A DNA stretch of 7,052 bases from Muribaculaceae bacterium (GCA_022511505.1 JAFLTK010000154.1:1-7052), one strand, 5' to 3'; numbered from the stretch's first letter, positions 1 through 6,595 are shown. Program-made: numbers and translations. Notes: a model not told the origin generated them from the letters alone.

Positions 1-2062
1 CGACGAATGCAATCCATTTCTCTTTGTTGTTCTGGAAACGGACAACATCGGCTTCGAGTTCGATGGGTCGCTTGTGGACGATGACCGGAGCCACTGTCGG
101 TGCCGGCTTTTTCTTCTCGATGGCCACGAGCACGCCCGAGCGGGAGCCGTCGCGATAGACGGTGCATCCTTTGCATCCCGCTTTCCAAGCCTCGACATAG
201 AGGCGGTTGACAAGTTCTTCGCTGACGTCGGCCGGCAGGTTGATGGTTACCGAAATCGAGTGGTCGACCCACTTCTGGACGCGGCCCTGCATGCGCACTT
301 TTTCGAGCCAGTTGATGTCGTTGGCGGTTGCTTTCCAATAGGGCGAGCGCTTGACAATCTCGTCAATTTCTTCTTGGGTGTAGTTATCCTTGACGGGGAT
401 GCCGACTGTGTTCATCCAGGTAATGAACTTGGGATGATAGACGACATATTCCTCGAAAGCGTCGCCCGAGTCGTCAACATAGTCGATGCGCACCTCGGCG
501 TCGTTGGGGTTGACCTTTCGACGGCGCTTGTAGACAGGCATAAAGACCGGTTCGATGCCCGAAGTCGTCCGGGTCATCAGCGAAGTCGTTCCGGTCGGGG
601 CAATTGTCAAGCAGGCGATATTGCGTCGGCCGGTTTTCTCCATATCCTCGACAAGCTGCGGGTCAACGCTACGCAATCGATTGATAAACGGATTGTTGCG
701 TTCGCGCTCGGCGTCATAGATTTCAAACGCTCCGCGCTCGGCTGCCATTGTGACGCTTGAGCGATAGGCCGCGAGAGCGAGGGTTTGGTGAACCTTTTCC
801 GAAAAATCGGTAGCGACCTCGGTGCCATATTGCAAACCAAGGGCTGCAAGCATATCACCCTCGGCGGTGGTGCCTACACCGGTGCGACGACCCTTGAGGG
901 TTTTGGCACGGATTTTCTGCCAAAGGTGGAGTTCTGTTTGCTTAACCTCGTCGGTTTCGGGGTCTGAGAGGATTTTCTGGATGATAGTCTCAATTTTCTC
1001 CATCTCGAGGTCGATGATGTCATCCATGATGCGCTGCGCCATCCCGACATGCTTGCGGAACAGGTCAAAGTCAAACTTTGCCTGAAAAGTAAACGGATGC
1101 TTTACATAGCTGTAAAGGTTGATGGCAAGCAGGCGACAACTATCGTAGGGACACAAGGGGATTTCACCACACGGATTGGTGGAAATAGTCTGGAAACCGA
1201 GGTCGGCATAGCAATCGGGGACCGACTCGCGAGTGATTGTATCCCAGAAGAGAACACCCGGCTCGGCCGACTTCCATGCGTTGTGCACAATTTTGCCCCA
1301 TAATTTTGCAGCATCTATTTCTCGCGTTACCAAGGGATTGGAACTATCGACCGGGAAAGTCTGCATATATGGTTTGCGGTCGATGGCGGCTTTCATGAAA
1401 GCATCGTCGATGCGCACCGACACGTTTGCGCCGGTAATCTTGCCCTCGGTCATCTTAGCGTCGATAAACGCCTCTGAGTCAGGGTGTTTAATCGATACGG
1501 TCATCATCAGGGCGCCGCGTCGACCATCCTGAGCGACCTCACGCGTCGAGTTGCTGTAACGCTCCATGAACGGCACGAGGCCGGTAGAAGTCAGTGCCGA
1601 GTTCTTGACCGGCATACCCTTGGGGCGAATGTGTGACAGGTCGTGACCCACGCCTCCGCGGCGTTTCATCAATTGGACCTGCTCCTCGTCAATCTTGATG
1701 ATGCCGCCGTAGGAGTCGGGCTTGCCATCGAGACCTATGACAAAACAGTTGCTGAGCGAGCCAACCTGATAGTTGTTGCCGATGCCCGACATTGGGCTGC
1801 CTTGGGGCACAACATAGCGGAAGTGGTCAAGAAGACTGAACACTTCCTCGTGGCTCATAGGGTTGGGATACTTCGCTTCTATGCGCGAAACTTCGGCCGC
1901 TATGCGGTTGTGCATATCGACCGGCGTTTGCTCATAGATGTTTCCAAATGAGTCTTTTAGGGCATATTTACTGACCCAGACGCGCGCTGCAAGTTCGTCG
2001 CCGTCAAAATATTTCAGCGATGCCTTGTAGGCCTCGTCGTATGTGTAGGTTTTTTGTTCCAT
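1..2062 (-). CDS. nrdJ: Class II adenosylcobalamin-dependent ribonucleotide reductase (partial, C-terminus off left edge)
   Basis: Reduces ribonucleotides to deoxyribonucleotides with a cobalamin-generated thiyl radical, independent of oxygen; cytoplasmic. From the ATG at 2062 the frame is open for 687 codons to the window edge. The class II core is visible: Cys106 in SLSNCF, then N296-P-C298-G-E300, where Asn296, Cys298 and Glu300 match the catalytic Asn/Cys/Glu of the family and Cys298 would carry the radical, and Cys309 eleven residues later, the spacing of the redox-pair Cys in Thermotoga NrdJ. APTGTTS lies at 488-494. A late GCKGC (Cys630, Cys633) followed by TVYRDGSR is typical of class II rather than class I or III enzymes. 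Relatives run, from memory, to about 840-850 residues, so roughly 150 residues with the C-terminal part are missing. No nrdB-like or activase gene is adjacent. No Shine-Dalgarno is visible, as usual in this phylum. Identity is very likely; the diphosphate versus triphosphate substrate cannot be read here. Confidence 0.93.
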   Translation of the reverse strand, partial: MEQKTYTYDEAYKASLKYFDGDELAARVWVSKYALKDSFGNIYEQTPVDMHNRIAAEVSRIEAKYPNPMSHEEVFSLLDHFRYVVPQGSPMSGIGNNYQVGSLSNCFVIGLDGKPDSYGGIIKIDEEQVQLMKRRGGVGHDLSHIRPKGMPVKNSALTSTGLVPFMERYSNSTREVAQDGRRGALMMTVSIKHPDSEAFIDAKMTEGKITGANVSVRIDDAFMKAAIDRKPYMQTFPVDSSNPLVTREIDAAKLWGKIVHNAWKSAEPGVLFWDTITRESVPDCYADLGFQTISTNPCGEIPLCPYDSCRLLAINLYSYVKHPFTFQAKFDFDLFRKHVGMAQRIMDDIIDLEMEKIETIIQKILSDPETDEVKQTELHLWQKIRAKTLKGRRTGVGTTAEGDMLAALGLQYGTEVATDFSEKVHQTLALAAYRSSVTMAAERGAFEIYDAERERNNPFINRLRSVDPQLVEDMEKTGRRNIACLTIAPTGTTSLMTRTTSGIEPVFMPVYKRRRKVNPNDAEVRIDYVDDSGDAFEEYVVYHPKFITWMNTVGIPVKDNYTQEEIDEIVKRSPYWKATANDINWLEKVRMQGRVQKWVDHSISVTINLPADVSEELVNRLYVEAWKAGCKGCTVYRDGSRSGVLVAIEKKKPAPTVAPVIVHKRPIELEADVVRFQNNKEKWIAFV

Positions 2063-2155
2063 CAAGGGGGGAGAAGATTGTGGTTTTCGTTGATTAAATT
2101 GAAAAAGAATTGAAATCCGACAGATAGTTCTCGTCCGTTCTCTCTGAAACGGTTG

Positions 2156-2187
2156 CAAATTTCAGCAAAAGATTTGTCTTGACCAAA
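2156..2187 (-). promoter_or_regulatory. Alternative candidate nrdJ promoter
   Basis: Reading the minus strand, TTTG (2184-2187) is followed after 20 bp by GAAATTTG (2156-2163), one mismatch from the Bacteroidota -7 consensus TAnnTTTG. It would start transcription about 85-90 nt before the nrdJ ATG. It competes with the candidate at 2201-2231; sequence alone does not decide between them. Confidence 0.3.
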
Positions 2188-2200
2188 AAACTTTTCTTAA

Positions 2201-2231
2201 AAAACGTAATATTGTAAATAACTAATACAAT
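2201..2231 (-). promoter_or_regulatory. Candidate nrdJ promoter
   Basis: On the minus strand ATTG (2228-2231) is followed after 19 bp by TACGTTTT (2201-2208), which matches TAnnTTTG except for the last base. Start of transcription would be near 2195, giving a leader of about 130 nt before nrdJ. The spacer is occupied by a perfect 8-bp dyad, listed separately. The assignment is inferred from the consensus only. Confidence 0.4.
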
Positions 2232-2233
2232 AT
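2209..2233. repeat. 8-bp inverted repeat upstream of nrdJ (possible operator)
   Basis: ATATTGTA (2209-2216) and TACAATAT (2226-2233) are perfect inverted copies separated by 9 bp. TGTAAATAA also recurs directly at 2213-2221 and 2233-2241, a period of 20 bp, about two helical turns. The dyad spans the spacer of the candidate nrdJ promoter, which is where a repressor would act. It does not match the NrdR box as I know it, so the binding protein is unknown. Confidence 0.45.
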
Positions 2234-2234
2234 G

Positions 2235-2282
2235 TAAATAAAGTGGCCTGCATCATGTCACTGTCTCGTGACGATGCAGGCC
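2235..2282 (-). terminator. Rho-independent terminator of gdhA
   Basis: Thirty bases past the gdhA stop, GGCCTGCATC (2273-2282 on the minus strand) pairs with GATGCAGGCC (2245-2254). The inner arms GTCAC and GTGAC extend the stem to 15 bp around a 6-nt loop, with one 2-nt bulge (2255-2256). The minus strand then continues ACTTTATTTA, a T-rich tail. It separates gdhA transcription from nrdJ, so the two genes are probably not cotranscribed. Confidence 0.85.
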
Positions 2283-2311
2283 GATAAAGTTACGACTACT
2301 GTGATGGGATA

Positions 2312-3652
2312 TCAGAGGATTCCCTGGGCCATCATTGCGCGGGCGACCTTGATAAAGCCGGCAACGTTTGCGCCCTTGACATAGTTGATATAGCCGGTCT
2401 GCTCGTCGCGGCCATAGAGAACACACTGGTGGTGAATTTCGGCCATGATATCCTTGAGTTTGGCGTCGACCTCGGCAGCACTCCAACTGAGTTTCTGGCT
2501 GTTCTGCGACATCTCGAGACCCGAAACCGACACACCGCCGGCATTGGCAGCCTTGCCGGGAGCATAGAGGATGCCGGCGTTGATAAACTCGCGGATAGCC
2601 TCGGGGGTCGAAGGCATGTTGGCTCCCTCGCTGACGGCAATACAGCCGCCCTTGAGAAGTGCGCGGGCATCGTCTCCGTCAATCTCGTTCTGCGTTGCAC
2701 TCGGCATGGCGATGTCACAGTCTATCAAATGCCAGGGACGCTCGCCGGCATGGTAAGGCAAGTTGTACTCTTCGGCAAACTCGCGAATGCGACCGCGATA
2801 GAAGTTCTTGAGTTTGAAAACATAATCGAGTTGGTCGCGGGTGATACCATCGGGAATCAACACGGTGCCGTCGCTGTCGCTTAGCGAAACGACCTTGGCG
2901 CCGAGTTCGAGAAGTTTCAACGCGGTATAGGTAGCCACGTTGCCTGAACCTGAAATCGCTACACGCTTACCTTCAAGCGAGATGCCGCGAGTCTCAAGCA
3001 TATTGAGAAGGAAGTAAACGTTACCAAAGCCCGTTGCCTCGGGGCGAATCAGCGAGCCGCCAAACTCGAGGCCTTTTCCCGTGAATGTACCGGTATTCTC
3101 GCGAGCCATCTTCTTATACATGCCATACATATAACCGACTTCGCGACCGCCAACGCCTATGTCACCGGCGGGAACGTCGGTATCGGGACCGATGTGGCGC
3201 CAAAGTTCCTGAACAAAGGCCTGACAAAACTTCATCACCTCCATGTCGCTCTTGCCGCGGGGCGAGAAATCGCTGCCGCCTTTTGCACCACCCATGGGGA
3301 GCGTTGTCAGCGAGTTCTTGAAGGTCTGCTCAAACGCAAGGAATTTCAAGATTGAAAGGTTAACCGACGAGTGGAAACGGATACCGCCCTTGTAGGGACC
3401 GATGGCGTTGTTGTGCTGAACGCGGTAGCCCATGTTGTTGCGAACGCGGCCATTGTCGTCAATCCAAGACACGCGGAACGTGTAGATGCGGTCAGGTATA
3501 CAAAGGCGTTCAATCAAGTTGTAACGTTCAAACTCGGGATTGGCGTTATAGGCTTCCTCGATAGTTGAAAGCACTTCCTCCACGGCCTGAAGATACTCGG
3601 GCTCGTTGGGGAAACGTCGACGCAAATCATTAAGCACTTCTTCTGCTTTCAT
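2312..3652 (-). CDS. gdhA: NADP-type glutamate dehydrogenase, hexameric
   Basis: Catalyses reversible reductive amination of 2-oxoglutarate with ammonium to glutamate; in Bacteroidales this is a main route of ammonium assimilation. The 446-residue length fits the 50-kDa hexameric family. The substrate-binding domain shows YKGGIRFH with Lys88, Lys112, PMGGAKGG with catalytic Lys124, and PAGDIGVGGRE with catalytic Asp164, at almost the positions of the Clostridium symbiosum enzyme (Lys89, Lys113, Lys125, Asp165). The nucleotide-binding domain carries GSGNVA (235-240), and the following strand ends SLSDSDGTV (256-264), like NADP-linked E. coli GdhA rather than NAD-linked enzymes, so NADP use is inferred. 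VSVSGLEMSQNS (374-385) is the conserved substrate-pocket segment. The start is an ATG preceded by an A-rich stretch without Shine-Dalgarno. The gene has its own promoter and terminator and appears monocistronic. No damage is seen. Confidence 0.97.
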   Translation of the reverse strand: MKAEEVLNDLRRRFPNEPEYLQAVEEVLSTIEEAYNANPEFERYNLIERLCIPDRIYTFRVSWIDDNGRVRNNMGYRVQHNNAIGPYKGGIRFHSSVNLSILKFLAFEQTFKNSLTTLPMGGAKGGSDFSPRGKSDMEVMKFCQAFVQELWRHIGPDTDVPAGDIGVGGREVGYMYGMYKKMARENTGTFTGKGLEFGGSLIRPEATGFGNVYFLLNMLETRGISLEGKRVAISGSGNVATYTALKLLELGAKVVSLSDSDGTVLIPDGITRDQLDYVFKLKNFYRGRIREFAEEYNLPYHAGERPWHLIDCDIAMPSATQNEIDGDDARALLKGGCIAVSEGANMPSTPEAIREFINAGILYAPGKAANAGGVSVSGLEMSQNSQKLSWSAAEVDAKLKDIMAEIHHQCVLYGRDEQTGYINYVKGANVAGFIKVARAMMAQGIL

Positions 3653-3727
3653 TTTTCCAAAATATTACGTTTACTATAGATGTAGAATTATACTCTCAAT
3701 TTGTTATGCTATCTTGCATTTTGGGCG

Positions 3728-3758
3728 CAAAATTAATACATTTTTAGATATTATGCAA
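3728..3758 (-). promoter_or_regulatory. gdhA promoter, Bacteroidota type
   Basis: On the minus strand TTG (3756-3758) lies 20 bp before TAATTTTG (3728-3735), a full match to the Bacteroidota -7 consensus TAnnTTTG. Transcription would start near 3721, leaving a leader of about 70 nt before the gdhA ATG. The -7 element is half of a short dyad, ATTTTG (3718-3723) and CAAAAT (3728-3733). Confidence 0.6.
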
Positions 3759-3789
3759 CATTTTGACAAAAATTATGAAAAATGCAACA
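3753..3789. repeat. Direct repeat ATGCAACA in the gdhA upstream region
   Basis: ATGCAACA occurs at 3753-3760 and again at 3782-3789, 29 bp apart in the same orientation. The first copy covers the -33 element of the candidate gdhA promoter and the second lies just upstream of it. Paired regulator sites are possible, but two 8-mers in AT-rich DNA could arise by chance. Confidence 0.3.
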
Positions 3790-3867
3790 ACATTCGCCTT
3801 TTGGACTCATACCGGGGACAAAAATCAATCGACGCCGGTGCCTCTTTTATATTTCATGGCTATTTGT

Positions 3868-3875
3868 TAACTTTG
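3868..3875 (+). promoter_or_regulatory. -7 element of the nitroreductase promoter
   Basis: TAACTTTG matches TAnnTTTG exactly and ends 20 bp before the ATG at 3896, implying a very short leader of about 10-15 nt. The expected -33 position holds only TTTT (3845-3848), so the upstream element is weak and an activator may be needed. Confidence 0.5.
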
Positions 3876-3895
3876 TGGTCTAAATTGATTTAACT

Positions 3896-4639
3896 ATGGA
3901 TAAATATTTCACCGAGCGGCGCACCATCCGCCGTTACTCTGAGCGCGAGGTCGACAACGAGTTGCTGACCAAGATGATAGAAGCGGCCTCCCATGCGCCG
4001 ACTACGGGCAACATGCAGTTATACAGCGTCATCGTCACCCGCGACGCCGAGAAAAAAGCCGCCTTGGCCCCGTGTCATTTCAATCAGCCGTCGGTCATGG
4101 GGTCATCGGTGGTGTTGACGTTTTGCGCTGATTTCAACCGTTTTGTGAAATGGTGTGATGCAAGCGACGCCAAGCCGGGTTATGACAACTTCCAGTCGTT
4201 CATGACCGCCGTGCTCGACACTGCCCTATTCGCTCAGCAGTTCAACACAATCGCCGAACTCGCCGGTCTGGGATGCTGCTATCTCGGCACCACGACCTAC
4301 AACGCCCCCGACATTGCCCGCATCCTCGACCTCCCCAAGCGCGTTGTCCCCGTTACCACACTGACCGTCGGCTACCCCGAGGGCGATAGCGAGGTCAGCG
4401 ACCGTCTGCCCGTCGACGCCATAATCCACTCCGAGAAATACCGCGACTACTCCACAGAGACCATCAAAAGTATCTATGCCGAGAAAGAGGCACGCGAAGA
4501 CAGCCGACGTTTTGTAGCCGAAAACGGCAAAACGAGCCTCGCCCAGGTATTTACCGACGTTCGCTACACCCGCGACGCCAATGAGCACTTCTCAAAGGTC
4601 TACCGCGACTTCATCGTCAAGGCCGGCTTCGAAATGTAA
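3896..4639 (+). CDS. Nitroreductase-family FMN oxidoreductase (NfsA/Frp-like)
   Basis: A complete 247-residue protein of the nitroreductase fold, whose members use FMN and NAD(P)H to reduce nitro compounds, quinones or flavins in the cytoplasm. Seen in order: ERRTIRRYS (7-15), the N-terminal arginine-rich FMN-phosphate motif; SHAPTTGNMQ (32-41), the flavin-contacting loop; a helix around 100-123 of the type that forms the dimer core; GLGCCYLG (124-131); and TLTVGYPEGD (155-164), the loop before the C-terminal FMN-contacting segment. The C-terminal extension (about 165-247) with charged YRDYSTE and VRYTRDANEHF segments resembles NfsA/Frp-type enzymes more than the shorter NfsB type. It is divergent from gdhA and convergent with dnaA, so the context gives no pathway. 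The physiological substrate is unknown. The ATG sits just after a consensus -7 element. Confidence 0.88.
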   Translation: MDKYFTERRTIRRYSEREVDNELLTKMIEAASHAPTTGNMQLYSVIVTRDAEKKAALAPCHFNQPSVMGSSVVLTFCADFNRFVKWCDASDAKPGYDNFQSFMTAVLDTALFAQQFNTIAELAGLGCCYLGTTTYNAPDIARILDLPKRVVPVTTLTVGYPEGDSEVSDRLPVDAIIHSEKYRDYSTETIKSIYAEKEAREDSRRFVAENGKTSLAQVFTDVRYTRDANEHFSKVYRDFIVKAGFEM

Positions 4640-4678
4640 TTTCCAAACAGTCTCTCAATTAAAAGCCATATTTCCATT

Positions 4679-4700
4679 ACGCGGATTTTCCCCTCCGCGT
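4679..4700. repeat. Small GC-rich hairpin in the convergent gap
   Basis: ACGCGGA (4679-4685) and TCCGCGT (4694-4700) form a perfect 7-bp stem around an 8-nt loop of TTTTCCCC. It lies 40 nt past the nitroreductase stop. Neither strand has a clean T-tract directly after it, so terminator function is only possible. It stands next to the longer hairpin at 4716-4751. Confidence 0.5.
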
Positions 4701-4709
4701 GGTGGATAA
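4701..4709 (-). other. DnaA-box-like 9-mer
   Basis: The minus strand reads TTATCCACC, one mismatch (last base) from the classical DnaA box TTATCCACA. It sits between two hairpins downstream of dnaA. A single site of this kind may be chance. Confidence 0.3.
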
Positions 4710-4715
4710 AGAATG

Positions 4716-4751
4716 TCGAGATTTATCGCGTTAAATCGTGATAAATCTCGA
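4716..4751. terminator. Long hairpin between nitroreductase and dnaA, possible bidirectional terminator
   Basis: CGAGATTTATC (4717-4727) and GATAAATCTCG (4740-4750) are perfect 11-bp inverted arms. Including an outer T-A pair and inner G-T, C-G and G-C pairs, the stem reaches about 15 bp around the loop TTAAAT (4731-4736). It lies about 50 nt past the dnaA stop and 76 nt past the nitroreductase stop, where a shared terminator of convergent genes is expected. The flanks are AT-rich but lack a uniform T run on either strand, so termination is inferred from position and stem strength. Confidence 0.5.
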
Positions 4752-4803
4752 TTAATCGTAAAATTAGGCGATTATTCCAATTGTTGCCGGACAGTCAGTT
4801 TTA

Positions 4804-6189
4804 TTAGACGATATTGGCCTCGATTTTGGAGATGTCTTCCTGGAGTTTTTTCTCGACCGGGATGCGGTCTTCAATGTTCTTGCAAGCGTAAAGGACGGTG
4901 GCATGGCTACGCGAAAGTCGTGTGCCGATGGCGGTCAACGGCATCTTTGCGTGTTTCTTGGCGAGGAACATGACCATTTGGCGAGCGTCAGATATTTCGC
5001 GCTTGCGCGATTTGGTGAAAATCAATTCGGGGTCGATGTTGTAGTAGTTTGAAACCTCTTGGGTTATCATCTCAAAGTTAACAACTTTCTTATTGACCTT
5101 AACGGCATTACTGAGCACGGTGCGTGCCAACTCAAGCGAAACAGGCCGATTGAGGCAGGTAGCGTGGACGATGAGCGAACCGACGATGCCCTCGAGTTCT
5201 CGAATACTATCGGTAACATGAGAGGCGATAAATTGAAGAATCTCGGGCTCAAGTTCAAGGCCGTCCTGGCTCGCCTTGTGGCTGAGCACCTTGAGGCGCA
5301 AGTCATAGTCCGGGCGCTCGAGTTCCACAATCGTTCCCCACTTAAAGCGGCTTATCAGACGCTCCTCAAGACCTTCGAGTTGGGAGGGGCGGGTGTCGCT
5401 TGATAGAATGAGTTGCTTCTGGTTCTGGTGAAGGTGGTTGAAGATGTGGAAGAACGCATTCTGGGTGCCGGGCTTGTTGCCGGCAAAGTCCTGAATATCA
5501 TCGATGATGAGCACATCGATGCTCTGGTAGAAGTTGATGAAATCGTTGACCTTCTTGCGAACGACGGCCGAAGTGAATTGGCTCTCAAACAAGCGCGCGG
5601 TCAGATATAGCACACGCGTTGCAGGGTTCTTTTCCTTAATGCGGATACCGATGGCTTGCATCAGGTGGGTCTTGCCAACGCCTGTCGGACCGAAGATGAA
5701 AAGCGGGTTGAATGTCTTGCAGTTAGGATTTTCGGCAACGGCTTCGCCTATCGAGCGAGCAACCTGGTTGGAAACGCCGCCACAATAGTTTTCAAACGTG
5801 TAGTAGGGATTGAGTTGAGAGTCTATCTCCTCGAGTTGAGGGCGATAGAAGGGATTTGAGACAGTGTCTTCGCGCGGTGCCACGGCCGGACTCTGATTGG
5901 AGTTGGACATAGTGACGGCGGTCGTCTCGTCTTTCTGCACCTGATAATAATGGAACTTGAGTTTGACGCCCTCGCCATATACTTTATTAATAGTAAGGAC
6001 AATCAACTTGGCATAACGTGACTCAATGACCTCCTTAAAATAGGGAGAGGGCACATGCAGTGTCAACTGGTGGTCGACATATTGCATGCACTCTATCGGC
6101 TCAAACCATGACTTGTATTGAGCCTCTGAGAGATTATCTTTAATAATCTCCAGACATTTTTCCCAAAGTATTTGAGGATTAGAGTCCAT
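4804..6189 (-). CDS. dnaA: Chromosomal replication initiator protein DnaA
   Basis: ATP-dependent initiator that binds DnaA boxes and unwinds oriC. The 461-residue reading starts at ATG 6189 (MDSNPQILWEKC), which aligns with the usual domain I start; a TTG at 6246 would add 19 unlikely residues. Domain I covers about 1-88, a short linker follows to about 125, and the AAA+ domain has Walker A GPTGVGKT (167-174), Walker B VLIIDD (226-231), the EERLISRF box with arginine finger Arg281, and sensor II SIRELEG with Arg330. Domain IV contains SRKRE with Arg395, equivalent to E. coli Arg399, and the helix-turn-helix ending RSHATVLYACK (427-437). In that signature Ser428 stands where E. coli and most DnaA have Asp (RDHTTVLHA), and the preceding turn is one residue shorter than in E. 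coli. All ATPase residues checked are present, so the protein should be active; box specificity may differ. Confidence 0.97.
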   Translation of the reverse strand: MDSNPQILWEKCLEIIKDNLSEAQYKSWFEPIECMQYVDHQLTLHVPSPYFKEVIESRYAKLIVLTINKVYGEGVKLKFHYYQVQKDETTAVTMSNSNQSPAVAPREDTVSNPFYRPQLEEIDSQLNPYYTFENYCGGVSNQVARSIGEAVAENPNCKTFNPLFIFGPTGVGKTHLMQAIGIRIKEKNPATRVLYLTARLFESQFTSAVVRKKVNDFINFYQSIDVLIIDDIQDFAGNKPGTQNAFFHIFNHLHQNQKQLILSSDTRPSQLEGLEERLISRFKWGTIVELERPDYDLRLKVLSHKASQDGLELEPEILQFIASHVTDSIRELEGIVGSLIVHATCLNRPVSLELARTVLSNAVKVNKKVVNFEMITQEVSNYYNIDPELIFTKSRKREISDARQMVMFLAKKHAKMPLTAIGTRLSRSHATVLYACKNIEDRIPVEKKLQEDISKIEANIV

Positions 6190-6323
6190 TATTAAATAGG
6201 TGTACTGAAAGTTTGTTGAGCGGTCGAGATTCGGTCGGGAACGCAAAAGGCTCTTTTTCTGACGCCTCGCCTACCCGATTGGATGAATAACTACCTAAGG
6301 GGATTTCGATTCTTTTTCAGTTA

Positions 6324-6354
6324 CAAAATTCAGCATATTTTTTTAGACAAACAA
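6324..6354 (-). promoter_or_regulatory. Candidate dnaA promoter
   Basis: On the minus strand TTG (6352-6354) lies 20 bp before GAATTTTG (6324-6331), one mismatch from TAnnTTTG; a TTTG at 6348-6351 offers an alternative upstream element. Transcription would start near 6317, about 128 nt before the dnaA ATG. The -7 element overlaps one arm of the 12-bp inverted repeat. A second, less regular candidate (TAAGTTTTG at 6525-6533 with TTTG at 6555-6558) would give a leader over 300 nt. Confidence 0.4.
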
Positions 6355-6403
6355 CACTATTTTTATTTGGAAAATAGATTGAACGTGCAACTATGCTGAA
6401 TTT
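6326..6403. repeat. 12-bp inverted repeat flanking the dnaA promoter region
   Basis: AAATTCAGCATA (6326-6337) and TATGCTGAATTT (6392-6403) are perfect inverted copies, 66 bp centre to centre. A related TTAGCATATT follows at 6411-6420, echoing TTCAGCATATTT at 6329-6340. The left arm overlaps the candidate dnaA -7 element, which suggests regulator binding sites rather than an RNA hairpin, although the arms could also pair. Confidence 0.6.
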
Positions 6404-6446
6404 CAAAAGATTAGCATATTATTAGAACCGAGGGTGGGGCTTTAAA

Positions 6447-6455
6447 TGTTGATAA
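6447..6455 (-). other. DnaA-box-like site TTATCAACA
   Basis: The minus strand reads TTATCAACA, one mismatch from TTATCCACA (C to A at position 6). Looser relatives are TTTTCAACA on the plus strand at 6548-6556 and AAATCAACA at 6472-6480. Location upstream of dnaA fits autoregulation or origin function, both inferred. Confidence 0.35.
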
Positions 6456-6539
6456 CTTTTTACTCAACTATAAATCAACAACTTACCACGCTATAAACCC
6501 TTGTGTTACTTATTAAATATATTACAAAACTTAGCTATG

Positions 6540-6584
6540 AACCCAATTTTTCAACAAAGTATAGCCTATTTGATAAATTGGGTT
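6540..6584. repeat. 10-bp inverted repeat downstream of the MCE gene
   Basis: AACCCAATTT (6540-6549) and AAATTGGGTT (6575-6584) are perfect inverted arms 25 bp apart; TCAA (6551-6554) and TTGA (6570-6573) extend the possible stem inward past one mismatch. It starts 35 nt after the MCE stop. No T-tract follows on the minus strand, so it is either an atypical terminator or a protein-binding dyad. Confidence 0.5.
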
Positions 6585-6595
6585 AAAAGGCCTAA

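Noticed and set aside
74..760. Plus-strand open frame of 228 codons
   Set aside because: It lies wholly antisense to nrdJ, which has intact catalytic motifs; its translation shows no recognisable family.
2063..2311. Possible cobalamin riboswitch before nrdJ (GGCCACT near the hairpin)
   Set aside because: The only strong structure is a simple 15-bp stem with a T-rich tail right after the gdhA stop, which a terminator explains; no multi-helix layout or proper B12 box is seen.
2312..3652. gdhA and nrdJ as one operon
   Set aside because: A strong intrinsic terminator lies between them and promoter-like elements precede nrdJ.
3606..3893. Plus-strand open frame of 95 codons running into the nitroreductase upstream region
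   Set aside because: It begins antisense inside gdhA, covers the divergent promoters and has no recognisable protein features.
4226..4588. Minus-strand open frame inside the nitroreductase gene
   Set aside because: Low-complexity Gly/Val/Ala-rich translation typical of the antisense frame of a GC-rich gene; the plus-strand frame carries the family motifs.
4717..4750. dif-like recombination site (11-bp arms, GTTAAAT in the centre)
   Set aside because: dif has 11-6-11 spacing with non-identical arms; here the centre is 12 bp and the arms are a perfect palindrome, better explained as a hairpin.
6190..6246. N-terminal extension of DnaA from a TTG codon
   Set aside because: The 19 extra residues do not resemble DnaA domain I, whereas ATG 6189 gives the usual start MDSNPQILWEKC.
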